Both the position numbers and the translations under genes were made by a program. A stretch of 5,009 nucleotides of DNA from Oscillibacter sp. UBA6647 (GTDB taxonomy: Bacteria > Bacillota > Clostridia > Oscillospirales > Oscillospiraceae): positions 998 to 6,006 of the forward strand of contig DKLF01000016.1 of assembly GCA_002455655.1 (NCBI GenBank), in the 5' to 3' direction. The notes under the pieces are model-generated. The model saw nothing but the letters and a program-made list of their open reading frames with translations, was not told the origin of the DNA and did not search any database. Within the stretch, counting starts at the first letter, position 1, and each line of letters starts with the position of its first letter. Of this stretch, positions 4,961 through 5,009 are shown in pieces.

Positions 4961-5009
4961 ATGAATCATTTCAGCCGGATTGCACAGGCAATGGAGGTCC
5001 GTGGTCTGT
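4961..5009 (+). CDS. Start of an unidentified gene (5' end only)
   Basis: Sixteen codons are visible before the window ends, reading MNHFSRIAQAMEVRGL. The ATG at 4961 has a strong ribosome binding site, AAAGGAAGG (4947-4955), 5 nt upstream, which makes the start convincing. It follows pyrG by 56 nt on the same strand with no terminator between, so co-transcription is likely. The pattern R-I-x-x-x-M-E-x-R-G-L resembles the N-terminus of creatinase/Xaa-Pro peptidase (M24) proteins, but 16 residues are too few to name it; that suggestion is weak. Confidence 0.7.
   Translation, partial: MNHFSRIAQAMEVRGL

Overview
The window looks like chromosomal DNA from a GC-rich member of the Bacillota, probably a gut-type Clostridia/Oscillospiraceae relative. 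This rests on GC-rich codon use, strong AAGGAGG-type ribosome binding sites, a lipoprotein substrate-binding protein with a Ser/Ala/Gly linker typical of Gram-positives, and the families present. The taxon is an inference; no rRNA or other phylogenetic marker is present apart from CTP synthase.

Left half, minus strand (read from about 2947 down to 1): a TrpX-type ABC importer operon. Its order is substrate-binding lipoprotein (2638-1634), membrane permease (1494-520) and ATPase (527 to beyond the window edge). This family is usually annotated as a putative tryptophan/tyrosine uptake system. Upstream lies a clear promoter (-35 2942-2947, -10 2919-2924). It is followed by a previously unannotated 32-codon leader peptide (2864-2766) rich in Phe/Tyr with one Trp, and a strong intrinsic terminator (2734-2704) ahead of the first structural gene. 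The leader RNA can form mutually exclusive 1:2, 2:3 and 3:4 pairings, the architecture of a classical ribosome-mediated attenuator. Two tandem GC-rich hairpins without U-tracts separate the binding-protein gene from the permease gene and probably help to keep binding-protein mRNA in excess.

Right half, plus strand: a consensus-like promoter (3031-3059) drives pyrG, full-length CTP synthase (3303-4904). Its roughly 235-nt leader contains a long hairpin followed by two T-runs (3177-3250), and an upstream segment (3121-3132) able to pair with the 5' arm of that hairpin. This suggests pyrG is also controlled by transcription attenuation. The putative start lacks the GGGC used for CTP sensing in Bacillus pyrG but has an AUUUUU-like initial sequence. 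After pyrG, with no obvious terminator, the first 16 codons of another gene begin at 4961.

The 438 bases between the leader peptide start (2864) and pyrG (3303) hold two divergent promoters separated by an AT-rich tract, plus the pyrG leader. The two transcription units therefore each appear to carry a premature terminator: one probably reads charged aromatic tRNA through a leader peptide, the other probably responds to pyrimidine nucleotides or another RNA-level signal.
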